The notes under the pieces were generated by a model. That model saw only the letters and a program-made list of their open reading frames with translations, had not been told where the DNA came from and did no database searches. A stretch of DNA of 64,000 nt from Hybos culiciformis (lineage: Eukaryota > Arthropoda > Insecta > Diptera > Hybotidae). A program made the translations under genes and the position numbers. The DNA lies in contig OZ023274.1 in the NCBI GenBank assembly GCA_964007475.1, positions 23,518,043 through 23,582,042 on the forward strand, given 5' to 3'. Shown here piece by piece: positions 1 to 13,746 of this stretch (within the stretch, counting starts at the first letter, position 1; every line of letters starts with the position of its first letter).

Positions 1-2934
1 CTTTCTTTGAAAAATTATTAAAAGAAATATATACATCAACTTAAATAATGAAAACCTAATGGAACAGCTAATTTATGCTCTCAATGATGGTGGGCACAAA
101 ATAATATTTTAATGATTTTTAATTGTTTAAATTATAATAATAAAAAAACAATTATTTATGTCTTAGAAAATTTTCTTTTTAAAGAAAACAAATCAGGAAT
201 TCGGAAGTATTTCTCAAAAATAAAAAAAATAAAATACTACTTCGTAAAATCGTAATTCGGGAAAAATGTGTTTTTTTAATTCCCAAAAATTTAAATTAAA
301 TGTTGCTATATATTATAAAAATGAAGTGACTAATCAAAAAGTTTTGTTATGATAGAAACAAACAGTACGATATTTTAATGTTCAATCCTTTACTTTCTAA
401 TATAAAACATATTTGGAAATGGATAGAATATAAAACTACCACATCCACAGTAATAAAAAACTAATGTAATTTAAACTGACACATGTAATTTATTTCTGTA
501 GGTAAATATAATAAACGTTAAAAGAAATTATTCAGCTCTTAATTTAATTAAACAATTTCGTATGTATAACCATGAATTTGAGTTTGAAATTTTTTTACCC
601 GACTTACAGTCTAAACATTGAATATTTTTGATGTTTTTTAGTTCTAGATCTTTTTCACAAAAAAAAAAACATTAAATGCTTATCATACACAATGACCCAT
701 CAAAAAAAAAATATATCTTCGATAAAGTTATAGCTTCTAAATTGTATCAAATCAAACAAATTTTCGTGAAAATTAAAAATAACTAAATTACAAAATCAAA
801 AATTTGCATCTTTAGGGAAAAAATACACACTAAATTAAATACTAATACAATATTAAATTAATTTTTAAACTATTATTAATTCTAAATCTCACATGGATTG
901 AACTGTGCGGACCCTGGAGATTTAAAAGAAAAGAAAAGAAAAATCACAAGAGATGACAAATATAATTTTGATAATAACATTTACAGTATTAGTAATAAAA
1001 TAATAATAATAATAATAATACACAGAACAAAACATACCTATAGCTACAACGGCTATATTTTCTATATATGTACATTCCTAACTATATGTAGCAGGGTCAG
1101 CTAATAGCAGCAGGGTCAGCTAATTTTATTAAAATATAAATATATGTTTGCTTATAGCATTATTTGGCATAAAAATTTATTTTTCGTCATTTGTTTATTG
1201 CTATAAAATTTTTTGCTATTATTCAATAGTTATACCTTTTTGGACGCGTTATTATATATTTCTTAATTTTGAGTACATTCTGCCAGAAAATAAGGCAATT
1301 TTAGTTCTAATCCTTCTGCTATATTTTAAAGCTAATATTCATTTTTTTTTCTCAGTATAATAATAATAATAATAATAATAAATTTGTTGAATTAATTTTA
1401 ATTGAATTGGTTTTTATTGTTGTTATTATCAATTTGTCAATGTCTCTTTAAGTCCATCATTAAAAAACTGTTTTATATTTTTATTGATCTATTATTATTA
1501 TTCTAAAATTCACATTTTGTTTCATGTGCAGGCGCTCATTAATATTACTACAAAATATATATATACATAAAAATTTTTGAAATATACCTATTATTATTTT
1601 CTTAAAAAAGTTAAAGAAATCTTAAAGTTTTTATTAAATCTTGATAAATGATAAAATATTATGAAACAAAAATCATTGAACTAAAAAAGAAAAAAAAAAG
1701 ACAAAAAAAAAATTATATATATTTTTAATTAGCTCCTAAAGTTCTTTAATGCTCCCCGCTGCTGCTGATCCAGCTGTTATTGATTGTGTTCTTTGGTTTT
1801 TTTGTGCATTTCATTCAATATATAAATATATCTCTGTATACATATTTCTATATATATTTAATTAGTTACCGGTCAAATTATTATTATTTTTTTTTTCTTT
1901 TATTTTTAGCTTAATCATTAAACAAATATTTGAAATTCTACAATTATGTGTGCCATGTTAGCACTTAAAAACTTCGTCGTTAAAAAAAAAAAAAAATAAA
2001 TAAAAATTATCTCATTTTCTTTTAACACAAAATTTATTAAAATAAAATCGATTAAAGAGGTGGCATTTCATATTGATGTTCTAAGTAATATTATTATAAT
2101 CTACCATTCGTTATAAGAAAGTATCTTATGTTTTGTTGCTCCATAGGTTTTTCTTAAGTCTTATATTATTCTCATTTAGAGGGACTCTTATTCTAAAAAA
2201 AAATTTTCAATGCTAAAACTAGATAAAAAAAATTCTTTCCAAGAGCCTACATTTTCAGCTCCTTTATGGCGGCCCGTCCATCAGAAATTAATGTAAATAG
2301 TTTATAACTTGTAGGTACAATGAAGAAAAATAACCAAAATTCTTTTTGAAAATATTTAAATTTTGTTATATTTTTTGCACTTCAAATGATTTTAAAATAT
2401 CTAAATCACCACTATAATTCTTGTAAAAAAAATTTAACTTTTTTGGTTGACTGAACAGACTTACTTATAACATTTTTTCACTATACATTGATAAAACTTC
2501 CTTAATGAGACTGAAATTAGAATTAAAAAATTCAGATTAAGGTGTTTCAGGTATCCTTTAAGCTCGTTGAATGGTTCTTTAAAAAAAATAAATAAATTTA
2601 ATTAACTAAATCTTTAATCTTAGTGCCTATGATAAAATTTCGTATAGACAGTTTTTTTTTCTGTTAATTTATAATTTTTTTACATGGTACCAAAATAGTT
2701 AAATATATCTTGTTAAGCTTGTAAGGTAAAAAATTTATTTTGAAGGAGAGAGGAAAAAAATGAGTTTTTTTTTTTATTTAACAAAAATACACATTTTTTT
2801 AAAGTTTTATAAATTTTCAAGTCATTGTTTCATTTAATGAAGTTAATTTTTATAAAATTTTTTTTGATAGAAAGAATTTTTCTGGAAAGAATATCTTCCT
2901 TTTGCCAAAAAAAGAAAATAAAAACGTATTCAGT
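1..2934. other. Gene-free AT-rich DNA
   Basis: No open frame here resembles a protein family. The two longest frames (898-1104 and 1148-1360, plus strand) are runs of I, Y, F and N typical of translated AT-rich DNA. The stretch holds homopolymer A/T runs, AAT microsatellites at 1001-1020 and 1357-1382, and a small GC patch at 1750-1785 that I cannot assign. Confidence 0.75.
1092..1126 (+). repeat. Tandem pair of GCAGGGTCAGCTAAT
   Basis: Two copies of GCAGGGTCAGCTAAT lie in tandem. The motif resembles the GGGTACAGCTAGT end of the Helentron-like element that finishes at 35459, so the pair could be two stacked Helentron 3' ends. That link is inference from a short match. Confidence 0.4.
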
Positions 2935-2969
2935 TACATGATACTTAGACTATGATTTCAAATAGAGCA

Positions 2970-3290
2970 ATCGATCTAGAAAATAATTCGGAACACCTGT
3001 ACCTTACGATCGAGATTCATACACCAATACACGTGCTGACACTATCATATAGCACTCGGAATTTTTATGTGATATTTACATGATGATGAATATCGCCGAC
3101 AAAAAACACAAATTAATCGTAAACTATCTTGGGTAATATTTTAAATTTATTGCATGCAAGTATTCGATATTGTGCACGAATAATTCGATACTGAAACGTA
3201 TAATCGTATGTGATGGTACACAAGATTTTAAAATTCTCATAAAGCGAATATTCGGCGATTAAGTACGATAAAAATATGTTTCAAAACTTG
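2970..3290. other. Moderately GC-rich unique island
   Basis: This patch stands out from the surrounding AT-rich sequence: it has mixed composition, few homopolymers and several ATCGAT/TTCGATA-like words. It has no long open frame and no inverted ends that I can see. It could be a conserved non-coding or regulatory element, but nothing in the sequence proves function. Confidence 0.3.
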
Positions 3291-6200
3291 AGTGTTATCG
3301 TTATAATGAATTTCTAAGCTAACACCCTATTACTTTTTTTTAAAATATAGTTAATTTTTTTTTTATAGAAAATTTATTTCTGTGGCATAAAAAAAATACT
3401 TTTAGTTTTTAAAGTAGCTGCACTATACCGACCGCACCAATTTAATTTAAAATTCTTGTTGAAGTAGAATAATAATAAGTATATATAGAGATGCTATCAA
3501 CTGATAGTGGTGTGTGAAAATTTTTTCTTTTATTTTCGTTATTATTTTTGTATTTTTTTTTATTTTTTTTTGTTTTATTATAAAAGACTAACCACAATAT
3601 TTTACACTTGAATAAATCGCTAAAAAGAGAAATTAACAATTTATTGAATTGGACAAGACACAATTTAATAATAGTAAAAATAGGTTAATGAAAAATAAAA
3701 GTTAAAACTAAAAACTTGTTTCTAGTTGGTTTTGTTTTAAGCTCAGTCAGGTGTTTTAGAAGAAAAAAAAGTAATGATAAAAATGGATCCTAACTCTAAG
3801 GTTTTCCATTAATTTTTGGAATTCTTGAAAATCCTATACATATAGTTTTTCATATAAATTATTTTTCAGCCAATTACCAAAAACTTCACGAATTCTTTAA
3901 AATACTTAGAAAATTTATTTAAAATTAAGAATTAAGAAACCATAAAGTTTAATCGACTGACCATTAAAATTTAAGAATTTCTATTTATTTATTATTTTTT
4001 TTCAGAGTGTAATATTAGCAAAAATTTAGAAAAATAAAAGTTTTCTTTTCCCTTCTCTTTTTTATGTTACTACAAGAAGATGAAAATTGCACTTAAAATT
4101 TTCACTGAAATAAAAAATAAAATAAAATTCGGCAAAATGAGTACAAGAAAAAGAAGGAATAAAAAAAATAAATTAAAATAATGACCAGTGAATTTTTCCT
4201 TTAAGAAATAAATATCGAAGAAAAATACCTTCTATTTTTATGTAAGAAGAATTTTTTTTTTTGTTTTTTTTTTTTTCCTTGTACCTATTTATATAAATTT
4301 TAGTTGCAATGCCAATGTAATTAAATTACATTACGAAGGGTTTTTTTTTTCTCCTTTTTTTTTTTTCTTTATGCTTTTCCAAATAACTTTATAGCTGAAA
4401 AACATAAAAAAAAAATCTCTTTCACAGTAGCATATGTAGAGAGAGCTCTAGCGGTGCATAACTAAAATGCTTAGTAAAAACAAAAAAATTAAGAAATTTT
4501 TAAGTTTATTTTTGTTTTTTTTTTTTTTATTTAAGATAAACAAAGTCGGGGAAATGAAAAAGTATTTATTTATTATTTTGATAATTTTAATTTGACATAA
4601 TATTTAATTTTGAAATGAAAAAGATGTTTCATTGCGTAAACAATAATAAAATTGATAACAAAAAGAAAACATATGTTTTTTTTTTTTATTTATTTACATT
4701 TTCATTCATACTCATTACTTATGATGTCAATTGAATAAATAAATTATTGAGTTTTTTTTTTCTTAATTTATTTGTTAGACATAAATAAAAATTAACCATA
4801 ATTGTTTATGAAAAAAAAAAGAAAAAGATAAAGCTAAATAAATGTTTAATTTATTTTTATTTTAAAAAGTCAATTTAAAAAAAAAATAATAATAATGTTC
4901 AAAAGAAGAATTTTCCGCAATTAAGGCGCACTTATTAAATATTGTTCAATATATTGTTTAAATATTTATTTATGTTTATTTATAAAGATCATTTCATATT
5001 ATCGATGTTTGGTGTGGATTAATAGGGACGATTTACAAATTAATTGTTCAAATATTGCTAATTTTTGAATCAGTAACTTTTTAAGTCAAACCTCAAACCT
5101 CAAAAAAGATAGGAAAAATATTTGAAAAAAATATTAGTTTTATCGAACCTCCAATTAAAGAATATGCTTTTTATAACTACCCTTTCAATTTTCTTACAAT
5201 ATTAATGAAAAGATACATATCTATATATATATATAAGGTAATAGCTGTACATAATAAATTAAAATTAAAGTAAGAAAATTATGGGTATGTAGCACTTAAA
5301 TTAAGGAGTTGTTCATGGATCGCTAAACATATTAAATTTTTTTTTTCTTATATAAGTATATAAATATACGTTATTTATAAGAATAATATAATAATAATGT
5401 TGGTATTTTTTATATAAATTAAAAGAAAATGTATGTATTTGTTTAAGTTGTAGCATGAATCAATTGAGTTACGCATTATTCTTTGATTGCATTGCAAGAT
5501 GTTGATACAATAATGATATTCAAAAAATAATAATGTAAGTAATATAGCATTAAATTACAAAAAAGAAAAAATTCAAAAATAATAAAAAATTGTATAATGT
5601 TCCCCTTATTATATTTCGCAAATAAATTTTATTAAAACACGAATATCTAATTCAAATTATTTAAATAAATTGGAATTTTGTTTTTTCCAAACTAGAATAT
5701 ACCTTTTTGATATTAAAGTGATAGTCAAGGTTAGGCCGTAGAAAAAAAAACAAACATTAACTCCTCTCATGCAGATAAAAAAAATTGTTGTCCTAATACT
5801 TAAGACACAATATTGTTTATATTTAGGTATTTTTTCTATAGGAATGATAATAATAGAATGTCAAAGGACGATAAAGAACTTACACTAGTATCTGACAAGT
5901 TTAAAAAAAAATAACATAAGAATAAATCGACAGATTTAGTTTTAGAAAAAATGAGAAAAGACAGACAGAAAAGTTATACAAGATATTACATTGCTATTTT
6001 TCGAGTTTAGAACAAATTTATTCTTTTCAATATTCTTAAATCGTTAACATTATTTACTAACTACATATTACACTGAAATCCTTCAAATTTTGATTCTGCA
6101 GATATTTGGAAGGAACTAACTTTATCTTACTTTTATATAAAAGTTGCAGCAACTTAATTTCAAAATAAAAGTAGAAAAAAATATTTGAAAATATAAATTA

Positions 6201-6493
6201 TACTATCAAAGTCATAAAATTAATTCTTATATAGAAGATATATGCCCTGAATCTTAATTTATAATAAATTATTAGAATTTAAATTATACACAAACATATA
6301 TATACTCTTAATACATAATGAAAATTTTAAATACTTTCACAAATTTTTTTTTCTCGATAAAATTACTTTTAAATTAAATTTAATCAGACTTTAATATGGT
6401 ATTTTATCAATCACCTAATTTATTTAATGGATGAAACAAGAATTGCATCACAAATTAAGTAAATGTACATAAGCTTATATATTTATCTATATT

Positions 6494-6499
<6 letters not shown>

Positions 6500-6559
<60 letters not shown>
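6500..6559. repeat. (TA)n microsatellite
   Basis: About 60 bp of pure alternating TA, with less regular TA-rich flanks. Confidence 0.95.
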
Positions 6560-6566
<7 letters not shown>

Positions 6567-7021
6567 TACAATACATACCTATGAGACTTTGATTAAAAAA
6601 AAAACAAAAAAAAAAAAATTGTACATTAAATTTTATTATTATTATTCTGTAAATATTGTAAAAGTTTTTGTAATAAAAATTGATTTTGTAAGCCAGACAG
6701 ATCTTCAATATTTACATTTTTGGGCATAAAACCTATATATACCTCATGCATATTAAATAGAAAGCATAAGGTATTACGGTATATAAACATTATTATACAT
6801 AGACTAAAAAAAAATTAATCTCAACAACATAGATTGTTAAACATAAAAGCATTTTATCGTAATTAAAAATTAAAAGTAAATAACAAACAAAAAAGAAATA
6901 TATATATTTTTTTTTGTCTTAATATTGAGACAAAAAAAAAGAAGAAAATTGCTTTTTTTCTTTTTTCCTTTTAATATAAAAAGTCAATGATTGTGTTCTT
7001 TCTTTGCACGAATAGTAAGCT

Positions 7022-7095
7022 TATCGCTAGGCATATTATCACTTTGTATACTATCGTTAGACATACTGTCGTAAGCACACTATCACCAAGAGTAC
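7022..7095 (+). repeat. Degenerate 15-bp tandem repeat
   Basis: Five diverged units of about 15 bp follow one another, each with a TATCRC/TGTCG start and an ATAC/ACAC/GTAC end (for example TATCGCTAGGCATAT, TATCGTTAGACATAC). The flanking DNA does not share the pattern. Confidence 0.5.
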
Positions 7096-9214
7096 GATCT
7101 AATAAAATGTATCACTTAGCTTGCTGGTTTGGCGAATATTGAACAGAAAAATAAGTTATTGCAATCGAAATTATTACTATTACATAGTTTCCGTTTTCTT
7201 GTTCAACAATGTGATTAACACGTTCCCGAATTCACATTGTTCGAAAATTTTATATTATAATTTTACTTCGATAAATATTTATACTACTACGAATCTAAAA
7301 CAGAAAAGGAAGGACAAACAAAATAATAATTTCAAACTGACTTCTTCTAATCGGGAGTAATATTTAAGAAATCAGCCTTACGATGCCTGTCATTTATTAT
7401 ATTATTAAAAAAAAATATACTTAGTAATATTGACATTTTTTATGACAAAAAATAGAAGAAACTTTATGATGTAATGTTTCATATATTATATTTTTTAACA
7501 ATACATACTATGCTAATGGTAGGTATACTTACATAAATTTCAAGTATGACATGGTTTTCTGATTTTCTGAGTTAGAATAATGATCAAAATTATAATTTAC
7601 AACATTATGTAGGGGTTTATATACAATATTTATTTATTTTTTTTTTTTGTAAAGAAATCTATCTCATAATAATGAATCATAATTCTAATTGAACAAAAGG
7701 ATTAGAATATCTGATGCTGTTGTATGTATACATAAAATATATAATAAATATATACTTATATATAAAAAAAACCATTAAAATATTATTTCGATAGAATTTT
7801 TAGCTAACATTATAATTTTCAAAAGAACTCATCCAAAAAATATTATATTTCACGAAAAAAATATAAATAAATAAATGAAAGAGAAAAATAAATAATTGCG
7901 GATTTTTGGTATTTGACTGCTAAACCATTAATCATTTCATTTTTAATATCTTTGTAATCATTAATTCTCTCTCATATACATAATGTTAATATTATGCTTA
8001 TTACACGGACCGTTACATATGGAAAAAAAATAATATATAACTCTTTCAACAAAATATAATTAACACATATCAGTATGGTTATTTTTTATTTTCAAGTTTA
8101 CGAGGCCCGCCTTTTAAATAAATATATACATATATATTTAGATATGAAAGCTCAGAGTACGATTTTATTATTACACTGAAAACAGCAGAAATCTATTTAT
8201 ATTAATAATCACAAAATCTACAAATACAGTTCCTGTACCCTGATGACGGAAATATTTTTCTTCGAACCGATGATCATCGTCAAAATAAAATTATTTGGCT
8301 TTTACGACAACAGAATCGGTATTCGAATAAATCGTTCTGCTAAGCGATAATAAGAGTATATTGAGCATTAAGTTTGTATGAGACTGACTGAAAGAACAAT
8401 CATTTTTGATTTGAAGAAGACCCCATTTCTTAACAATACACATAAATAATATATTTTAAATATTTTAATATGGTTAAAAATAAATAAATAAACTTATAAA
8501 CTTTAAATAGCACTTAGTTGCAAAATTTTTAATTTTTTTTTCTTAAAAATTCACTTGTTTATATTTTTATACCATAGCATTCTGTTTGGTGTTAACTGGT
8601 TGTTATATTATAATACATTAGTCTTATTATTGATTACATGTGTCTCGTTCCTTATGCGTTCAAAACACTGTATAAGATAAAAAAAAAAGAATAAAATAAA
8701 ACAAAAAAAAAAAAAGAATGAATATTTAGAAACAAGCATAATATTCGATATGATTAATGTTAATATTTGTTGAGCATATTGAATTTGATATGTTTGATAC
8801 TTAAAATAAACAGATTGCTTGCCTTGCGTAAAATGGCACAAAAATCATAAGTATTTATTTTATATTCACAGAATATAGAGGTATTCATGAAATAAAAACT
8901 CATCGAATAAAAATATATATTTTATATTTGTATAGTATATTTAATAGTATTTTAATGTGCAGTAGACACCCAAACCGTTTGGTTTTAGAATGCTCAGTAG
9001 GCTCATGAGCTTTTTTATTTTTGTCACATGAAAAAAATCACAAGGTGTATATGCCGTAAAAAATTTGACTGTGTTACGTCACAGTAATGATATTTCAAAT
9101 ACACGCTGTGGAACAGCAAAATGCATTAGGAATTTGAAATTCAGTAATTAAAATTCTTTTCGAGTAATGGCCTATTGTTTAATTTTTTCTTCATACGTTT
9201 TTTTAAACAGAACT

Positions 9215-9480
9215 TTCCAAAAATCTTAAAGGACCATAACTCCGAAATGGGGGCCTTCCCGCAAAAACTGTTTCGGATTTAACATTTTAGGGACCGCCTC
9301 TACCACGTACCAAAAAATATGGCAAATCGGGCACAAAAAAAATGTCCACATTAAAATGTATGAACATTTTGGGGGGCCCTATCTCCGAAACGGGGCCTTT
9401 GTCCCAAGAACTGATTTCAGTTTTGGGAGTTTGGGCACCGCCTCTACCCCCTCTCCAAGTTTCAGCACATTCCGAGAGGT
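9215..9480 (+). repeat. Two diverged GC-rich repeat units
   Basis: Two units share the order CTCCGAAA(T/C)GGGG, then CAARAACTG, then a run ending ACCGCCTCTACC. They begin near 9239 and 9372. The block lies inside the TA-flanked transposon and is the most GC-rich part of it. The minus-strand frame 9287-9484 across it is a repeat artefact. Confidence 0.6.
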
Positions 9481-9885
9481 TCAAGGAAACTGTAGTTACG
9501 CCAGCTTTTTTTAATTAAAACGTGATGACGTCAATTAGTCAATTATTTATGCAAAATCTAAACCATACCTTAATATTTACGGTATACCTTAATAAAGTTA
9601 ATATTTACACAAAAAATAGTGTTTACAACATGAAATAATAAAAAAATATCACAATATTAAAATTTGCACATTTTTTAAATCTCTTTTTTCATGAAATAAT
9701 TAATTCTTAAATTTCTTGATTCACTTAGTGTATTAAATGTAAAGCTTAATGAAGGAGTTTAAAGTTACTAAAACATTATGAAAATAATACTAATTGAGCC
9801 TCCTAAACACATAATTTTATCATTAATAGTCACACTTTGTACATTTGCACAAATCTACTTGTGAAATCAGAATTATGGTGTAGAG

Positions 9886-10606
9886 CAGTGGTTCTTAACC
9901 TTTTTAGCTACCGGCACCCCTAAAATTTTCAAACAATATTCTCGCACCCCTTACCAGAAATTATTGACTTATATAAATTAAAAAACAAACATTATGCAAA
10001 ACATATTTTTTATACTAAATTAAATTTTTTAATAAAACACTAAAAAAATATTAAACTTCTATCTATTATTGCTATATTTTAGCTTACCTTTTGAATTTGA
10101 CTTTAATGTACCAAATTATATTCTAATAATTAGAATATAAATATTCAACTAAACTTGTAAAATTAACTTGTATTAATTGTTTTATTATTAATATTTAACT
10201 TTTAATATTCAACACAAAAATTCAAACTTGTAATAATCAACACTAAAATTCAATTATTTTTAAATCTTTATTCAATGTAATGTTCGAATCAGTATTTATA
10301 TTTCTAAGAATAATCGCAACAATCAACTAAAATTTCGAGGAAATATAAAAATCACTATAGAAACGCATTTGAATTTTTGTAATTGTAGAAAAAATACAAA
10401 AATTAATTTGTTTCTATGGTTTATAATTTACAAACATATTTAAAAAATGTTTTGTGAATAAAAAATTTACTAACCAAAATGAATTTTTAAGATTAGTTTT
10501 TTATTTTGCTAGCTACACGTGAATTTGGAAAATTACAATTTCGCACCCCCAAATATTCAAGCTCGCACCCCTAAGGGGTGCGTGCACCACCGGTTAAGAA
10601 CCACTG
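9886..10606. mobile_element. hAT-type MITE with 8-bp target duplication
   Basis: A 721-bp element with perfect 15-bp inverted ends, CAGTGGTTCTTAACC and its complement GGTTAAGAACCACTG. It is flanked by the exact 8-bp duplication GTGTAGAG (9878-9885 and 10607-10614). The CAG start and 8-bp target are hAT signatures. Subterminal CGCACCCCT motifs occur at both ends in opposite orientation. The interior is AT-rich with no transposase. It is inserted in the larger TA-flanked element. Confidence 0.92.
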
Positions 10607-10794
10607 GTGTAGAGGGTAGGAAATAAGATCATATGAGAATCAGAATGTAAAGTTTTTTTGCTTTATATAAAAACTTGTAGATTCCACTTTAATTTATACC
10701 ACTTTAAAAATGCACAAATAATTAGTAACGACAACCCCTCCTAGATATTTAAATGCGGAACGCGGTCCAAAATTCCAAACGGTTTGGGTGTCTA

Positions 10795-12814
10795 TATATA
10801 TTTTTTTTAAATTTCTAATCTAAATGACAAAACTGGGAGTTTTTCCATTAGATATTACAATTATTATACGATAAAACTTCAACTGTACCGGCGTATTCGT
10901 CAATTTAATGTATAATTAAATACAGTATTGAGAAATGAAGTACTGAGACTTGAAGTACTGAGAAATGAACCCTGAGCGTATAGATTTGTTTTTGTTGACA
11001 AAAAGGTCCATTAGCTTTTAAGATATATATTTCTTTTACATATTTCTACTCGTAAGTGGAATATTACAAAGATCAAAAAAACACTGAACTACACTTAACA
11101 GACTTCTTCCTTCTCGTAAACTCTTTATTATTTAGATTTCTTAGTCGTTCAACTGTTATCAAATTATAATCGGATAGTTCCTTGCAATTTAAAAGAGCAA
11201 AATTTAAAGTCTGATAAATCTTGAATTTGCTTAAAAATCGAAATTTGTGTCATTTCAGAAAGTCTTTAAGACAGAATTCACAAATAATAGTTATCATACT
11301 TAAGTTATCAAGATATGAGGATGAGCTTAACAGCAATCTAGATTAATCTCTTTGACACCGTATAAAAAAAAAAAACCTTGAAGTTATGAATTTTGAACGT
11401 AGTTTTTTTTATTACATATTTTGAACTCACGACGATATTCTTAAAATTTTAAAATATTAATCATGTCAAATATATTATTAACGAAGTAAATTCAAAAAAA
11501 TAAATAAAATTTTCTACAAGAACAAAAAAAATGAAAACTGTAAAAACAGTAAGCAATTAGCTAAGGAACTTTATTCAAAGTCATTGCTTTGGGTTTTCTT
11601 ATATATTTATTTTTATTTTTTGCTCGATAATGACAGACTGGTATTAGCATCCTTTAATATCTTTTTTTTTATATTAATGAAAAGAATTTCTTTTCTTTTT
11701 TTCTTCATAATTATGCTTTTTAGAAAAATTTTCTTAACATTATTCTTCAAAAAAAAAAAAAAAAAAGTTTTTCATATTTACTTAAGACAAAAAAAAATTA
11801 AAATTAACTTTTAAGCAGAGAAAATAAATATAATGAAGTTCAAGAGAAAAAGTATCTTATTACCATTGTACGCAATTTTACAGCGTGACTAATCAATATC
11901 AACTACCTATTTCATTATAATGAATATTTAATTAAAATATCTGAAAGTCATCATATTCATTATTTACTTCTTACATTTATTTATTTAGTTTTTTTGTTTT
12001 TTTTTTTTATTTCTAATAAATTAAAATTTCAGTTAAATAAAAATCAACACAACATCAGTAACTTCTTTTATTTTTGAACAAAAAATAAATTTAAGATATG
12101 AATTTTCAATTCGATATTAAAGAAAATATTAGAAAATCTATTCGAAAATTTCAGCTTACGAAGGACTTGAGACTAGACCAATGATTATTACCTATTGTTA
12201 GTTGCTATGACAAATATAAAATTTTGTTGACTTCATCTACGAACTCTTATATATACACATAGCAAAAAATATACAGAAAATATCTGCTTTTTCAGTGTTG
12301 AATTTCGTTGCTGGGTATTCAAATTTTTAGGCAATCGAAATTCAGGCTGACTCAATTTTTGGTATTTTGTTAACATCAATCTCTTTTTTTCACATTATTT
12401 CTTAGTTTCGATGTAGAAATGAAGAGAAAAAAAATTATCTTTTTTTCGCCTTTTTTCTTATCTAAACGTGAGAATCTTTCAATACATCGCACCTATTTCA
12501 CTTATGTTTCAAAATAATAAGTTATGTGTATTTAAGATTTTATTTATTTTTTTTTTTTGATTCTCTTTCCAATTTTTTATTTTTATTATTTATATTTACA
12601 CTTTTGTAGCGGTAACTTTATGAAAAAGAGGTAATTAAATTTTTGTATTTTTTTATTTTTTTTTTTTATTTAAGGTTTATTTTCTTTGAAGTGTCTTTAA
12701 ATGAAGTTTTTAACATTCTTTTATGTAATAATTTTGACAATATCGCAAGTAAATTAAACAGAAAGAAAAAAAAATTAAAGAAAAAATAATAAGAAATAAT
12801 TTTTGGGTATATTG
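10795..12814. other. Gene-free AT-rich DNA
   Basis: Only short low-complexity frames are present (for example plus 11584-11814, mostly F, L, I and K). No repeat family or RNA gene was recognised. Confidence 0.7.
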
Positions 12815-13053
12815 CAGGGTGACCATAATTTATTTCTTTGCGATAATACTGAAATTCTATTCCTATCTAATGATTTTTGTGTTTTAGGCAAATTTTTAAG
12901 AATATTAACAGAATGATTGGAACTGTATTACCCTGGAATTCGCTATGAACATCCTTGTCAAAAGAGTTAATTACAAAAAAGGGGAACGTCTTACAATATC
13001 TGTACCGAACGTCTGTACCACAGTAATTTTAAAGTAACGGTTTGGTCACTCTA
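12815..13053. mobile_element. Degenerate MITE with GGTGACCA ends
   Basis: The left end reads CAGGGTGACCATAATT and the right end, on the other strand, TAGAGTGACCAAACC; they share a GTGACCA inverted end with one mismatch just outside. Such ends occur in hAT-type MITEs. I see no target duplication, so the copy is old or the call is wrong. Confidence 0.45.
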
Positions 13054-13544
13054 GTGCTATACTAGGTGAATGTAGATAATAAATTTATAATTAGATTTTG
13101 AAAGAAGTAAAAAAAATATTACGTTTTTATAAAAAATAAAAGAAAAAAAAAATAAAAATAATAAACACGAATTTAAATAAAAGTCAATAATAACAAAAAA
13201 AAAATATAATATATTATATTTCTTCTTTTTTTTTTCAAATGGATATTATTTTTTCTATTTATAATTAATATTAATAATATGAATTTTAATAATAATAGTA
13301 AAAAAATAAATAGTTGTTATATCGTCATGAAAATCATATTCAAAAGTTACGTGCTGTCTTTGATATTAATTTTCAAAAAAAAAAAAAAAATTAAAAAGAA
13401 CCAAAAACCCATAAATTAAGAAAAACTTGATAACAGACAACTATTAAGTTATTAAAAATAATAATATGAATATTTTACTTCATATTGTTATGGTGGGAAA
13501 TTGAAAAATTTGTATACATATCTATGTACTTTTCGGTTAGTTTT

Positions 13545-13746
13545 GTACTATTCTATACTACTTATATTACAATATTCTATTACATTATACTACACTATAC
13601 TATATTATACTATATACTATATTAAACTATACTACTACAGTATACTACACTATACTATATTATGCTATACAATAGTCTGTAGTCTGTACTATACTATATT
13701 CTGTACTATACTATAGTTCAAAACTATATTTTACTATACTCTATAC
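13545..13746 (+). repeat. TATAC-type microsatellite
   Basis: An irregular array of ACTATACT/ACTATATT words about 200 bp long. The open frame 13501-13716 is its translation. A hAT-type MITE begins directly at its end, and the array word CTCTATAC became that element's target duplication. Confidence 0.85.

Larger units (their letters stand above)
3311..8962. other. Gene-free AT-rich DNA
   Basis: Open frames are short and dominated by I, Y, K, N and F. The frames at 6463-6729 (plus) and 6493-6708 (minus) are translations of the (TA)n tract. A less AT-biased patch lies at about 8220-8345 but shows no coding or repeat signature. No RNA gene was recognised. Confidence 0.75.
8965..10792. mobile_element. 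TA-flanked DNA transposon, non-autonomous
   Basis: The ends are perfect 18-bp terminal inverted repeats, GACACCCAAACCGTTTGG at 8965-8982 and its reverse complement at 10775-10792. TA dinucleotides at 8963-8964 and 10793-10794 are the likely target duplication. A TA target fits the Tc1/mariner/pogo group, but no transposase is visible, so the superfamily is not certain. A hAT-type MITE is nested at 9886-10606; without it and its duplicated target the element is about 1.1 kb. A GC-richer block with internal repeats occupies 9190-9500. Confidence 0.75.

Noticed and set aside
1745..1800. Possible C-terminal exon on the minus strand reading ITAGSAAAGSIKEL before a stop
   Set aside because: Too short, no acceptor site with a pyrimidine tract, and no neighbouring exon.
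6500..6559. Replication origin or MAR at the (TA)n tract
   Set aside because: It is a plain microsatellite; nothing else supports a functional role.
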